Origin: UBA1794 sp031552405
Lineage (GTDB): Bacteria > Bacteroidota > Bacteroidia > Bacteroidales > Bacteroidaceae
Direction of reading: 5' to 3'
Assembly: GCA_031552405.1 (NCBI GenBank)
Contig: JAVBMN010000012.1
Span: 1-64,000 of the forward strand
Length of the DNA stretch: 64,000 nt
Below, one piece after another: positions 56,193-64,000 of this stretch (position 1 is the stretch's first letter; every line of letters begins with the position of its first letter). A program made the translations under genes and the position numbers. The notes beneath the pieces were generated by a model. The model was not told the origin of the DNA. It saw only the letters and a list, made by a program, of their open reading frames with translations, and did no database searches.

Positions 56193-57557
56193 TCACTTTA
56201 CTTCTTTCTGCCCATTCAGATTGGACCTATCGGTAGTCAGTTCGATTATCTTCACTATCACACGCGAAGCACACTCCATACTCGGTATCGGCACATATTC
56301 ATAACGCCCGTGGAGGTTAGAGCCACCCTGAAAGATATTGGGACAGGGAAGACCCATATAGGAAAATTGAGAACCGTCAGTTCCACCACGAACAGGTCTT
56401 ACGATAGGCTCTATCCCCAATTGCTTCATAGCCTCCGAAGCAAGGTCCACAATGTACATAACCGGTTCTATCATCTCACGCATATTGTAGTATTGATCAT
56501 ACAAATCGAGTGACAGTGTACCCTCTCCGTATTTATCATTCAACGTCTGCACCCAGCCTTCCACCGTTTTCTTGCGCTGCTCAAACAAAGTACGGTCATG
56601 ATCACGGATGATATAGCGTACAACAGTTTCTTCAACCTGCCCCTCCCAGCTAGTCAAGTGATAAAAGCCTTGATACCCTGATGTATACTCCGGAGTTTCT
56701 TCCCTCGGACACATCGATGCCAATTCACTAGCGATATACAGAGAGTTTATCATCCTCCCTTTAGCCGAACCGGGATGCACATTACGACCGTGTACAGTGA
56801 TCTTGGCAGCTGCAGCATTGAAAGTTTCATATTCCAGCCCGCCCAGACCACCTCCATCCACAGTATATGCCCAATCCGCTCCGAAACGCTTTACATCAAA
56901 GTGTTTAGCACCTGTTGCAATCTCTTCGTCCGGATTAAAACCTACGCGGATTTTCCCGTGTTTAATCTCCGGATGAGAAAGCAGATAAGCCATTGCATCC
57001 ACTATTTCTGCAATACCAGCCTTATCATCCGTGCCCAACAGGGTATGTCCGTTTGTAACTACAATATCCTGACCTATGTACGACAATAACTCCGGAAACT
57101 CATTGGGAGACAAGACAATGCCTTCCATCGCATCCAGTACAATATCTCCTCCGGGATAGTTTTCTTCGATACGTGGCTGTACATTGGCACCAGTAAATTC
57201 AGGACTGGTATCTACATGAGAAATAAAACCGATAACAGGAACTTCATAATCTACATTCGATGGAAGTGTGGCAAACAGATTTCCTTTCTCATCAAGCTCC
57301 ACGTCATCCAGACCCAATGCAATCAATTCGTCCCGCAACTTCTCCAAAAACGTCATTTGCTTTGCGGAACTGGGAATGGTCTTTGAATTCTCATCACTCT
57401 GAGTATCCTGCTTCACATAATTCAAGAAGCGATCAACCAACTTCATATTCTTCACTGTATTTACTGTATCAGCATCTTGCTTTTGAGCTGCAAAAGTTTC
57501 TGACACTACAAACAAGCAGGCGAGAAAAACACCCAACACACTTTTCACATTCATCAT
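56193..57557 (-). CDS. Secreted peptidase T paralogue (PepT2)
   Basis: 454 aa from the ATG at 57557; an earlier TTG at 57572 is less likely. A signal peptide (MMNVKSVLGVFLACLFVVSE TFA) and linker (AQKQDADTVNTVKN) precede a complete PepT that begins again at its ancestral start, MKLVDRFLNYVKQDTQSDEN. All metal and catalytic residues are present: ISHVDTSPE, LLGTDDKAG, FNPDEEIATG, TVDGGG and NLHGRYEYVP. So this is a PepT sent out of the cytoplasm, presumably to the periplasm, and probably active there on short peptides. No C-terminal tail is present. Its leader is homologous to that of the next paralogue at 57842. Confidence 0.9.
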   Translation of the reverse strand: MMNVKSVLGVFLACLFVVSETFAAQKQDADTVNTVKNMKLVDRFLNYVKQDTQSDENSKTIPSSAKQMTFLEKLRDELIALGLDDVELDEKGNLFATLPSNVDYEVPVIGFISHVDTSPEFTGANVQPRIEENYPGGDIVLDAMEGIVLSPNEFPELLSYIGQDIVVTNGHTLLGTDDKAGIAEIVDAMAYLLSHPEIKHGKIRVGFNPDEEIATGAKHFDVKRFGADWAYTVDGGGLGGLEYETFNAAAAKITVHGRNVHPGSAKGRMINSLYIASELASMCPREETPEYTSGYQGFYHLTSWEGQVEETVVRYIIRDHDRTLFEQRKKTVEGWVQTLNDKYGEGTLSLDLYDQYYNMREMIEPVMYIVDLASEAMKQLGIEPIVRPVRGGTDGSQFSYMGLPCPNIFQGGSNLHGRYEYVPIPSMECASRVIVKIIELTTDRSNLNGQKEVK

Positions 57558-57750
57558 AATCAGGTCTTTCAAGTTAAGTTCACTTAAAACTCAGTAAAAT
57601 ATTCGGCGGCGAAGGTACTACTTTATCCTTTACAAACATACCTTAAAATCGAAATTTGTTTGCCTTCCTCAAAAACAACTTTAATTACAACAAACTCAAC
57701 TTATAACAAAGCAATAGTGGAGTGGAAAAGAAAAAAGAATGGAAGCGAAC

Positions 57751-57780
57751 AAAAAGAGAGTGACCTTTGGACACCCTCTT
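57751..57780 (-). terminator. Terminator of PepT3
   Basis: On the reverse strand AAGAGGGTG pairs with CACTCTCTT (one G-U) around TCCAAAGGT, followed by TTTTTG. It lies about 60 nt past the PepT3 stop. Confidence 0.75.
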
Positions 57781-57841
57781 CCTTTAACCTATCAGCTATT
57801 CCCCGTATAGCGCTATACAGAAAAGCGAGTTCAGCAGCTAG

Positions 57842-59368
57842 TTATTTCTTTATAAATCCGGTTGATCCATTATTCTCCGAACGAACAATGTAATAACCTG
57901 AGGGCAGGTTGCTTGCATCCAGCTCGCTCTCATCAGCTACATCGACAACCTTCACGCCATTAGAATTGTAAAGGCTTACTTTGCCGCTCAGCAGACTGTT
58001 TTGAGACGAAATACCTTCTTGTCCATTCAGCTGAGACATATCCGTAGCCAGTTCGGTAATCTTCACTATCACACGTGTGGCAGCCTCCATACTCTGTACT
58101 GGTACATACTCATAGCGTCCGTGAGCATTCAAACCACCTGCAAAGATATTGGGACAAAGAAGCCCCTTGTAGGAAAGTTGAACTCCATCTGTTCCACCAC
58201 GAATCGCTTTCACAACCGGTTCAACACCCACCTGCTTCATAGCCTCTGAAGCCAAGTCTATAATATACATAGCCGGTTCTATTTTCTCACGCATATTATA
58301 ATATTGATCACTTAATTCAAGGGTAATTGTACCCGCACCATATTTATCATTCAAAGTTTGCACCCAGCCTTCCAGTGTTTTCTTGCGCTGCTCAAACAAA
58401 GTACGGTCATGATCACGAATAAGATAAGACACTATGGTTTCTTCCACTTGCCCTTCCCAGCTGGTTAAATGATAGAATCCCTCATACCCTTCTGTATGCT
58501 CCGGTCTTTCCTCTACCGGGCACATGGATACCAGCTCACTGGCTATATACAGAGAATTTATCATTCTGTCCTTCGCAGAACCAGGATGCACATTCTGACC
58601 ATGTACAATGATCTTAGCGAACGCAGCGTTAAAATTTTCATATTCCAATTCTCCCAAAGCACCTCCATCTATAGTGTATGCCCACTGCGCGCCAAAACGC
58701 TCTACGTCAAAATGATGAGCACCCGTTGCTATTTCCTCATCGGGATTAAAGGCCACGCGTATTTTCCCATGCTTTACTTCCGGGTGGGAAAGCAGGTAAG
58801 CCATGGCATGCATTATCGCGGCAATGCCGGATTTATCGTCCGAGCCTAAAAGGGTATGGCCATTTGTGACTACAATATCCTGACCGATATACGACAACAG
58901 ATTTGGAAACTGAGTAGGAGATAAGAGGATCCCTTCCTGGGCATCCAATACGATGTCACCTCCAGCATAATTCTCTTCTACACGCGGCTGCACATTAGTC
59001 CCGGTCAATTCAGGACTTGTATCCACATGAGAAATAAAACCGATGACAGGAACTTCATAATCAATGTTTGATGGAAGTGTAGCAAACAAATATCCTTTAT
59101 CATCAAGTTCCACCTCCTGCATGCCTAATGCTATCAATTCATCGCGCAACAGTTCCAGAAGCACCATCTGTTTCGCTGTACTGGGAACCGTCTCTGAATT
59201 CTCATCACTTTGAGTATCCAGCTTCACGTAGTTCAGGAACCGGTCAACCAACTTCATATTCCTCACAGCATTAACACTGTCAGTTCCTTCTTGTTTTTGA
59301 GCCGCAGAAACCCCTGCTACGATACACAGCCAGGCAACAAAAACGCCTAACATTCTTCTCACTTTCAT
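57842..59368 (-). CDS. Secreted peptidase T paralogue with Por-like C-terminal tail (PepT3)
   Basis: The 508-aa protein has a signal peptide (MKVRRMLGVFVAWLCIVAGV SA), a linker AQKQEGTDSVNAVRN, then full PepT from its ancestral MKLVDRFLNYVKLD. Active-site motifs are intact: ISHVDTSPE, LLGSDDKSG, FNPDEEIATG, TIDGGA and NAHGRYEYVP. Beyond the normal PepT end about 60 residues form a Por-like tail (KVSLYNSNGVKVVDV ... PSGYYIVRSEN). The signal end (VAGVSAAQKQ) nearly equals that of the upstream GH128-like protein (VAGVSAARKQ), and both tails share LYNSNG. This suggests that both ends were borrowed from that gene. Likely exported and perhaps envelope-attached. Confidence 0.9.
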   Translation of the reverse strand: MKVRRMLGVFVAWLCIVAGVSAAQKQEGTDSVNAVRNMKLVDRFLNYVKLDTQSDENSETVPSTAKQMVLLELLRDELIALGMQEVELDDKGYLFATLPSNIDYEVPVIGFISHVDTSPELTGTNVQPRVEENYAGGDIVLDAQEGILLSPTQFPNLLSYIGQDIVVTNGHTLLGSDDKSGIAAIMHAMAYLLSHPEVKHGKIRVAFNPDEEIATGAHHFDVERFGAQWAYTIDGGALGELEYENFNAAFAKIIVHGQNVHPGSAKDRMINSLYIASELVSMCPVEERPEHTEGYEGFYHLTSWEGQVEETIVSYLIRDHDRTLFEQRKKTLEGWVQTLNDKYGAGTITLELSDQYYNMREKIEPAMYIIDLASEAMKQVGVEPVVKAIRGGTDGVQLSYKGLLCPNIFAGGLNAHGRYEYVPVQSMEAATRVIVKITELATDMSQLNGQEGISSQNSLLSGKVSLYNSNGVKVVDVADESELDASNLPSGYYIVRSENNGSTGFIKK

Positions 59369-59532
59369 TCTATATGTCTTTAGATTAATATCACTTAAAA
59401 CGCTGTAAAAAAGCCAGCGGCAAAGTTACTACTTAATTCTTTACGAATTCATCTCCCGAACAAAAAAAGAGGATTTCCGGCTCAGCGGGATTTCCTCCAC
59501 TAAGGGCAGGCACCGCCACAACAAACGCATAT

Positions 59533-59570
59533 ATAAAGCAGCAGCCAAAAGATAACCTTTGACTGCTGCT
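59533..59570 (-). terminator. Terminator of GH128-like copy 2
   Basis: On the reverse strand AGCAGCAGTCAAA pairs with TTTTGGCTGCTGCT (59537-59570), followed by TTATAT. It lies about 60 nt after the stop codon. Confidence 0.65.
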
Positions 59571-59632
59571 ATAAAATTTATCAATAATCTCTGTGCATGG
59601 ATCCGCACAGAAAATTCTGATTCAACAGTTAC

Positions 59633-62494
59633 CTAGTTTTTCACAAAACTGGCTACCTCATCTTTATCAGTACGGATTACATAATAACCAGTAGCCAGGC
59701 TGCTGGTATCCAATCCGTTTTCAACAGAGACATTGCAAATCTTCATACCGTTGGAGTTGTAAAGTGCAGCTGTACTACCCTTCATACCACTGATGTAGAT
59801 AACACCACCTTGCTCATACAGACCAAACATCGCGTCACTCATCTCATTTACAGCCACATCTCCGTCATATTTGGAAGAATAGAATGAGATATAACCTACC
59901 GCATCCTTACTTACTGCTGTAGGAGAACTTGTAGTAGGCTTCTCACGAACCTTATAAAAACGAAGACCGGTATTTGTCAATGCACCGTATACCAGGACAG
60001 ACGTATGGTCATCATTGCTGGTTTGCAGGGCCGAAACCACGATAGGTGTCACTCCAACAGGATAGGCTTGTGGGAAGGTGGTTATCTCGGTACTCGTCAA
60101 GCCGCCATTTACCGCACCTGTAGATGCTATAGTTACATGAAGGGTATCAAGAGTTGTAGCATTTACAATATCTGTAGCGCCCGGCATAATAGCATAATAA
60201 CCCACGCTCTCACCTGTACGAGACCAAGCGGCGGTAATTGCAGTTTCACGAGTCAGGCGCAGCTCAAAGCCATCCTTTGTGATATTACGCACGCGGGGGA
60301 ATACGTGAGCCTTATTGGAGGAGTAGTTTGTGCCAGTCAACACAGTGGGAAATACAACCGGTACATCTTCAAACGATTCTTTAAAGTTTACCTGCACCCA
60401 TTCAGAGCCTACACTTTTCACAACACCTGTTTCGGCAACAATATTTTTCAGGTTCTTCGCAGTGGTATCCACAACCATAAAGGGTGCTTTTACTGTAGTA
60501 CCATAGTTCAAGCCATCCAAGGTGGTTTCGTTGAAGTTATATACAAATCCCCAAGGAATAAGCTTAGCACGGAAATTACCTTCTTTCAAAGAGGCATTCA
60601 ACATACACAGTGCCTGATTAGATTGTCCGGCTACAGAAGCCGCAGGGGTTCCTCCAAAGACAGGCATGCCTACTACACTATTACCAAAAGGTTCGTAAAG
60701 CACATACGCCCAATCAGGTTTTGAGAAGCTGGCTGTTCCATAACGAATTAAATCACCTTGAGCTTCATCTACATCCACCCCATCTTCTACAGTATAGCGA
60801 GGAGCGATTTCATTGCAATAATAGAACTTAATCCTATAAGAAGCTTTCTGCACATTACCAATTCCCCAGTTGTCTTTGACGATTGCGCCGTTTGCCGAAG
60901 TTCCTTCTTTCACAACCTCCCAATCAGTATCCACAAACTTACGTTCAATCACATACTTGTCAAAATATTCTCCATTATTATCTGTCAGAGTGATGTATAT
61001 CTGCCCCTGAGTAGCCAACATGGAAGAGTTTAATACCGCAGTAGGCGTGCTAAAAGTAGGATAAGTGGGGATGTATTCATACTCAGGGTTGTAAGCAAAT
61101 CCCGTCTGCAGAGCTTTGTAAGCTTCTCCGGCAGGAGTCAAATCGCCATTATTATACGTCTTAGTAACCCCATCAATCGTCACATCAGCAGTAGAACCCT
61201 GATATATGATATTACGCTTTATTTCAACAGCATTATACAGAGAGAATCGTTCCACCCAAGGCGCATCTGCCAGTTTCTGAATTACAGCAGCAGTGATATC
61301 ACGTGATTTCTTCCACTGACCAGCCAGATCAGACGGCCAAGACTCTGAAGTCCAGTTTGCACCATTGTTCCATTCTGTAATCCAGATAGGACGACCGGTT
61401 TCCTTATACATATTGTACGTATAATCCCACCACCATTGTGCATCATGGTATTGATATACGTGAATAGCCACAAAGTCCACACGTAAACCTAAACGTTCGC
61501 ATTCCTTTATAAAGGTTTTTGTCTTTCCCACATTACCATCGGTAGCCGCCATAGAACCAATACGGGTACCATTCTTCACCAAGTCATACTGATTGGGAAT
61601 AGGGGCTAAAGCATCTGTACCCATATACCCGTCATCCGCAGGATTCCAAGGTTCATTAAAGCCAAGGGTATGGCTTACACCAGATATATCCGACTGATTA
61701 GCCGATATTGCTCCCCTGTTCCAAGATACATGATGCCACATATTACAATACTCAAAGTTGTTGCTCTTACTGGCTAAAGAGGCATCATAATTATAGTACC
61801 AGGTAGAATTGGTTTTTGCAGGATCTGTGTCCACCGCACCTTTCTTATCAGGCATATGGATACGCATTACGCGGATATAGGACACCTTGTTGTACAAAGC
61901 GCCACCCCGGGTACATGCGTTAGGATCCAGCAAATTAGGAATTTCAATATCATCATCATGCGCCATGAACACACGGCTATAGCCGCTACCATCCGTCCCT
62001 TGGGCCATAGTAGCCATATAACCGCGTTTCAACTTGAACGACTTGATTTTGTTATTAAAAGTCCCTAACGAACCATACCGGCCCGGCACATATGATTTTG
62101 CATTGCCACCATACATTTCTTCCACATATACAGTCAAAGGAGCAAATGAAGTACCCCCGTAAGGAATAACTGCAGCTCCATGCTTGTAGATATTAATCAT
62201 CATGTTGTTTTTTACGACTTCAGCACCCTTTATGCGTACATACGACAGCCACTTGGAGTTCACCGTTTCCGGGAGTACATTATCAAAGACCAGCCATGCA
62301 TCTTCATGAGCCAAGTCCACAGTCACACCTTCTGCTATACATCCTTCCGACGCAGTGATATGATAATCCACTGGTTCAGAAAGAGTGATAGAAGCGGTAA
62401 TTTTGTCAACTGTTACCTGCTTACGTGCAGCCGAGACTCCCGCTACCACAAGGAAGCAAAGCGCTAAGGCCCACATCATTCTTTTGAATTTCAT
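59633..62494 (-). CDS. Secreted GH128-like glycosyl hydrolase with sorting-like tail, copy 2
   Basis: The 953-aa paralogue of the gene at 52954 has the same order: signal peptide (ends VAGVSAARKQ), beta region, GH128/Asl1-like barrel, fibronectin-like modules and Por-like tail (ALYNSNGMKI ... TGYYVIRTDK). Candidate catalytic Glu are about 281 (GFNEPWN) and about 374 (IWITEWNNGANW). Compared with copy 1 it lacks short stretches near the barrel, including the DDNKDEDKPKEYG loop. It has its own promoter and terminator. Upstream is a GH43_24-like gene and downstream PepT3. Family assignment is moderate; endo-glycanase action is inferred. Confidence 0.78.
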   Translation of the reverse strand: MKFKRMMWALALCFLVVAGVSAARKQVTVDKITASITLSEPVDYHITASEGCIAEGVTVDLAHEDAWLVFDNVLPETVNSKWLSYVRIKGAEVVKNNMMINIYKHGAAVIPYGGTSFAPLTVYVEEMYGGNAKSYVPGRYGSLGTFNNKIKSFKLKRGYMATMAQGTDGSGYSRVFMAHDDDIEIPNLLDPNACTRGGALYNKVSYIRVMRIHMPDKKGAVDTDPAKTNSTWYYNYDASLASKSNNFEYCNMWHHVSWNRGAISANQSDISGVSHTLGFNEPWNPADDGYMGTDALAPIPNQYDLVKNGTRIGSMAATDGNVGKTKTFIKECERLGLRVDFVAIHVYQYHDAQWWWDYTYNMYKETGRPIWITEWNNGANWTSESWPSDLAGQWKKSRDITAAVIQKLADAPWVERFSLYNAVEIKRNIIYQGSTADVTIDGVTKTYNNGDLTPAGEAYKALQTGFAYNPEYEYIPTYPTFSTPTAVLNSSMLATQGQIYITLTDNNGEYFDKYVIERKFVDTDWEVVKEGTSANGAIVKDNWGIGNVQKASYRIKFYYCNEIAPRYTVEDGVDVDEAQGDLIRYGTASFSKPDWAYVLYEPFGNSVVGMPVFGGTPAASVAGQSNQALCMLNASLKEGNFRAKLIPWGFVYNFNETTLDGLNYGTTVKAPFMVVDTTAKNLKNIVAETGVVKSVGSEWVQVNFKESFEDVPVVFPTVLTGTNYSSNKAHVFPRVRNITKDGFELRLTRETAITAAWSRTGESVGYYAIMPGATDIVNATTLDTLHVTIASTGAVNGGLTSTEITTFPQAYPVGVTPIVVSALQTSNDDHTSVLVYGALTNTGLRFYKVREKPTTSSPTAVSKDAVGYISFYSSKYDGDVAVNEMSDAMFGLYEQGGVIYISGMKGSTAALYNSNGMKICNVSVENGLDTSSLATGYYVIRTDKDEVASFVKN

Positions 62495-62551
62495 TTAAAT
62501 TGGTTTTAAGTTAATAGTATTTTCTTATTAGTCAGTTAATTGATTGGGCGG

Positions 62552-62583
62552 TAAAATTAGTAAATATATGCTCAAAATCCAAA
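62552..62583 (-). promoter_or_regulatory. Promoter of GH128-like copy 2
   Basis: On the reverse strand TTTG (62583-62580), 20 nt, TAATTTTA (62559-62552), 57 nt before the ATG: the same geometry as copy 1. Confidence 0.7.
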
Positions 62584-62590
62584 TTTACAA

Positions 62591-62632
62591 AAGAAAACCG
62601 CCCCATTCTTAACAAACGGGAACGGTTTTCTT
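62591..62632 (-). terminator. Terminator of the GH43_24-like gene
   Basis: On the reverse strand AAAGAAAACCGTTCCC pairs with GGGGCGGTTTTCTTTT with a small internal mismatch, ending in TTTT. It sits between the GH43_24 stop and the GH128 promoter. Confidence 0.7.
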
Positions 62633-62689
62633 TATTCATTTTGATCAGGATATACATCAGACTTAATCAGCCAGTTCGCCTTATCAGTC

Positions 62690-63835
62690 TTATTTTTTCT
62701 TATTAAAAACCGACAAATCCCATTGCTTCAGAAGATGCAATTCGGGCATACCTTTATCATTAAACTGTATCGGCAGCCAAAGGTGACGTGAATACATCAA
62801 CGAGCGCGAGCGCCACTGGTCGGCCATGAAAATGAAAGCGTTTTTCTTTTTGGGAAGTTGCAGTATAAAAGTAGACTGTCCTCCAAACGTTTTATCCGCT
62901 CCTTCGCCCACACAAGGGTTGGGATGCCTCTCCCAGGGGCCCCAGATGGATTTTGCCGAAAATAGACGCGCCGCATTGGGAGCCCATCCTGTACAACCGG
63001 AAGTTATCATCCAATACTTTCCGTTGTATTTAAACATGGTAGGAGCTTCATTGTGACCACCCGGATCTACACGGATAAAACGCCCTGTATAAGTCAGGTA
63101 GTCCGCCGTCAACTCAGAGATCATCAAAGTAAGGTTCTCCTCTGTGGATGTTATCTGATAGGCTTTTCCATCCTCATCTACGTAAAGACCTTGATCGCGC
63201 GACATTTGTCCGCGTTTGAAATCACGTGCAAACAAAAGCCCTTTTTCAAGCTTGTCGCGCCACTCCGGTGTCCACCATTCTATTTTATAGTCGGCGGGAG
63301 TAAACTGGTATTTCTTCTGTTCCTCAGTCCAATCCAAAGGATAGCGGCCTTCATTCATGCGGAATGAGTTTACGAAACGATACGGTCCTTCCACCTTATC
63401 GCTCACGGCTACTGCGGCACGAGCCGCCTCGTAGCTCCGGCCCTTAAGTTCCAGGTGAAACCACATTACAAATTTCTTTGTCTTCGCATTGTAAATCACC
63501 TTTGGGCGCTCCATGATGCATCCGCGCACAATGTCACTTGTGGTATCCTGGCTCACGGATAGGGCTACCGACTCATACTTCCAGTTCATCAGATCCTTCG
63601 AAGAGTAGCATGTAACTCCCACCTCTGTAGTAAAGCCTTTTGCCGGGCGATGTTCTCCAAACCAATAATAGCGGCCTTTATGATAAAGCACCCCTCCTCC
63701 GTGGGCGTTGATCACGGCACCTGCCTCATCTTTCCATTCTTCACCCGGAAAAAAAGAAGTATAGGCTGCCTGCGCCAATACACTTCCGGATACAATCCAA
63801 AGAAGAAAAAGAGCTCCAAATAATTCTTTTCTCAT
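62690..63835 (-). CDS. Secreted GH43 subfamily 24-like hydrolase (exo-beta-1,3-galactanase type)
   Basis: The 381-aa protein has a signal peptide ending VLAQA. The five-bladed propeller opens with INAHGGGVLYHKGRYYWFGE H, the hallmark of GH43_24 galactan 1,3-beta-galactosidases, followed by GVTCYSSKDLMNWKYE, IMERPKVIYNAKTKKFVMWF, SRDQGLYVDEDGKAYQI and NEAPTMFKYNGKYWMI (candidate acid Glu). Members remove galactose from the beta-1,3-galactan core of arabinogalactan proteins. It is upstream of, and terminated before, GH128-like copy 2. In 63836-64000 no complete gene is visible. Confidence 0.82.
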   Translation of the reverse strand: MRKELFGALFLLWIVSGSVLAQAAYTSFFPGEEWKDEAGAVINAHGGGVLYHKGRYYWFGEHRPAKGFTTEVGVTCYSSKDLMNWKYESVALSVSQDTTSDIVRGCIMERPKVIYNAKTKKFVMWFHLELKGRSYEAARAAVAVSDKVEGPYRFVNSFRMNEGRYPLDWTEEQKKYQFTPADYKIEWWTPEWRDKLEKGLLFARDFKRGQMSRDQGLYVDEDGKAYQITSTEENLTLMISELTADYLTYTGRFIRVDPGGHNEAPTMFKYNGKYWMITSGCTGWAPNAARLFSAKSIWGPWERHPNPCVGEGADKTFGGQSTFILQLPKKKNAFIFMADQWRSRSLMYSRHLWLPIQFNDKGMPELHLLKQWDLSVFNKKK

Positions 63836-64000
63836 ACTTATTTCTCTTAATGTGAATATGCTTTTAATCAGGTATTCTATTGCATAAGACTTTCTTGCTG
63901 TTAAATAGTTTAAAATAGCAGACTAATTTCCCTGTTCCACATCCAGAGAAGAGATTATTTCAAAACGCCCTTCACCCTTCACAATCCGCACAACACTCTA

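Noticed and set aside
63923..64000. Minus-strand tail reading VVRIVKGEGRFEIISSLDVEQGN-stop
   Set aside because: It looks like the end of a gene entering from the right, but the frame has a TAG at the very edge (64000-63998), so I cannot support a CDS from what is visible.

Overview
The window looks like chromosome of a gut Bacteroides or close relative (order Bacteroidales). Evidence: a tmRNA whose tag reads GENNYALAA; promoters of the TTTG-N20-TAnnTTTG type; almost no Shine-Dalgarno signals; a hybrid two-component system; Bacteroidales families such as DUF4924, DUF3276, DUF5606 and long NusB; and many secreted glycan-active proteins. No SusC/SusD pair, insertion sequence or CRISPR array is visible.

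Layout. 1-2.4 kb: start of a lipoprotein gene and two secreted Spi-type (streptopain-inhibitor-like) proteins. 2.4-9.9 kb: a sugar operon read leftward (MFS sugar porter, DUF5107/TPR protein, then decayed GH35-like and GH2 genes) with a divergent AraC regulator. 10-27 kb: a pectin (rhamnogalacturonan) locus with an HTCS regulator, a PL11 lyase fused to autotransporter-type repeats, a LamG protein, a GH43 enzyme, scrambled GH2 remnants, and a secreted binding-type protein with a 61-aa companion. 27.4-39.3 kb: tmRNA, a TlpA-like thioredoxin, a clan GH-A hydrolase flanked by direct repeats at the 3' end of prfC, then prfC, rfbD, DUF4924, a LysE exporter, rnz and rpsA. 39.5-49.2 kb: housekeeping genes (hslR, pth, rplY, nusB, yajC, ybbR-like, coaE) bracketed by two GHL10-type hydrolases. 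49.2-63.8 kb: a CPA2 antiporter, cytosolic pepT, then two GH128-like secreted hydrolases alternating with two further PepT paralogues that carry signal peptides, and a GH43_24-like enzyme.

Most unusual content. (1) Two complete, active-site-intact peptidase T copies were given signal peptides ahead of the ancestral start; one also gained a C-terminal tail. Both ends resemble the neighbouring GH128-like genes. This suggests a secreted module handling glycoprotein-type substrate. (2) Eight proteins end in a Por-secretion-like C-terminal tail, although no type IX secretion gene is visible here. (3) The PL11 lyase carries about 900 extra residues of beta-strand repeats. (4) Decay is concentrated in glycosidase genes: internal deletions at 2.4-4.1 kb and an inversion at 24 kb. 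(5) A 130-bp conserved element lies upstream of two secreted-protein genes 12 kb apart, and large hairpin repeats sit at 10 and 41 kb.

All functions are inferred from reading the sequence; no database search was run.
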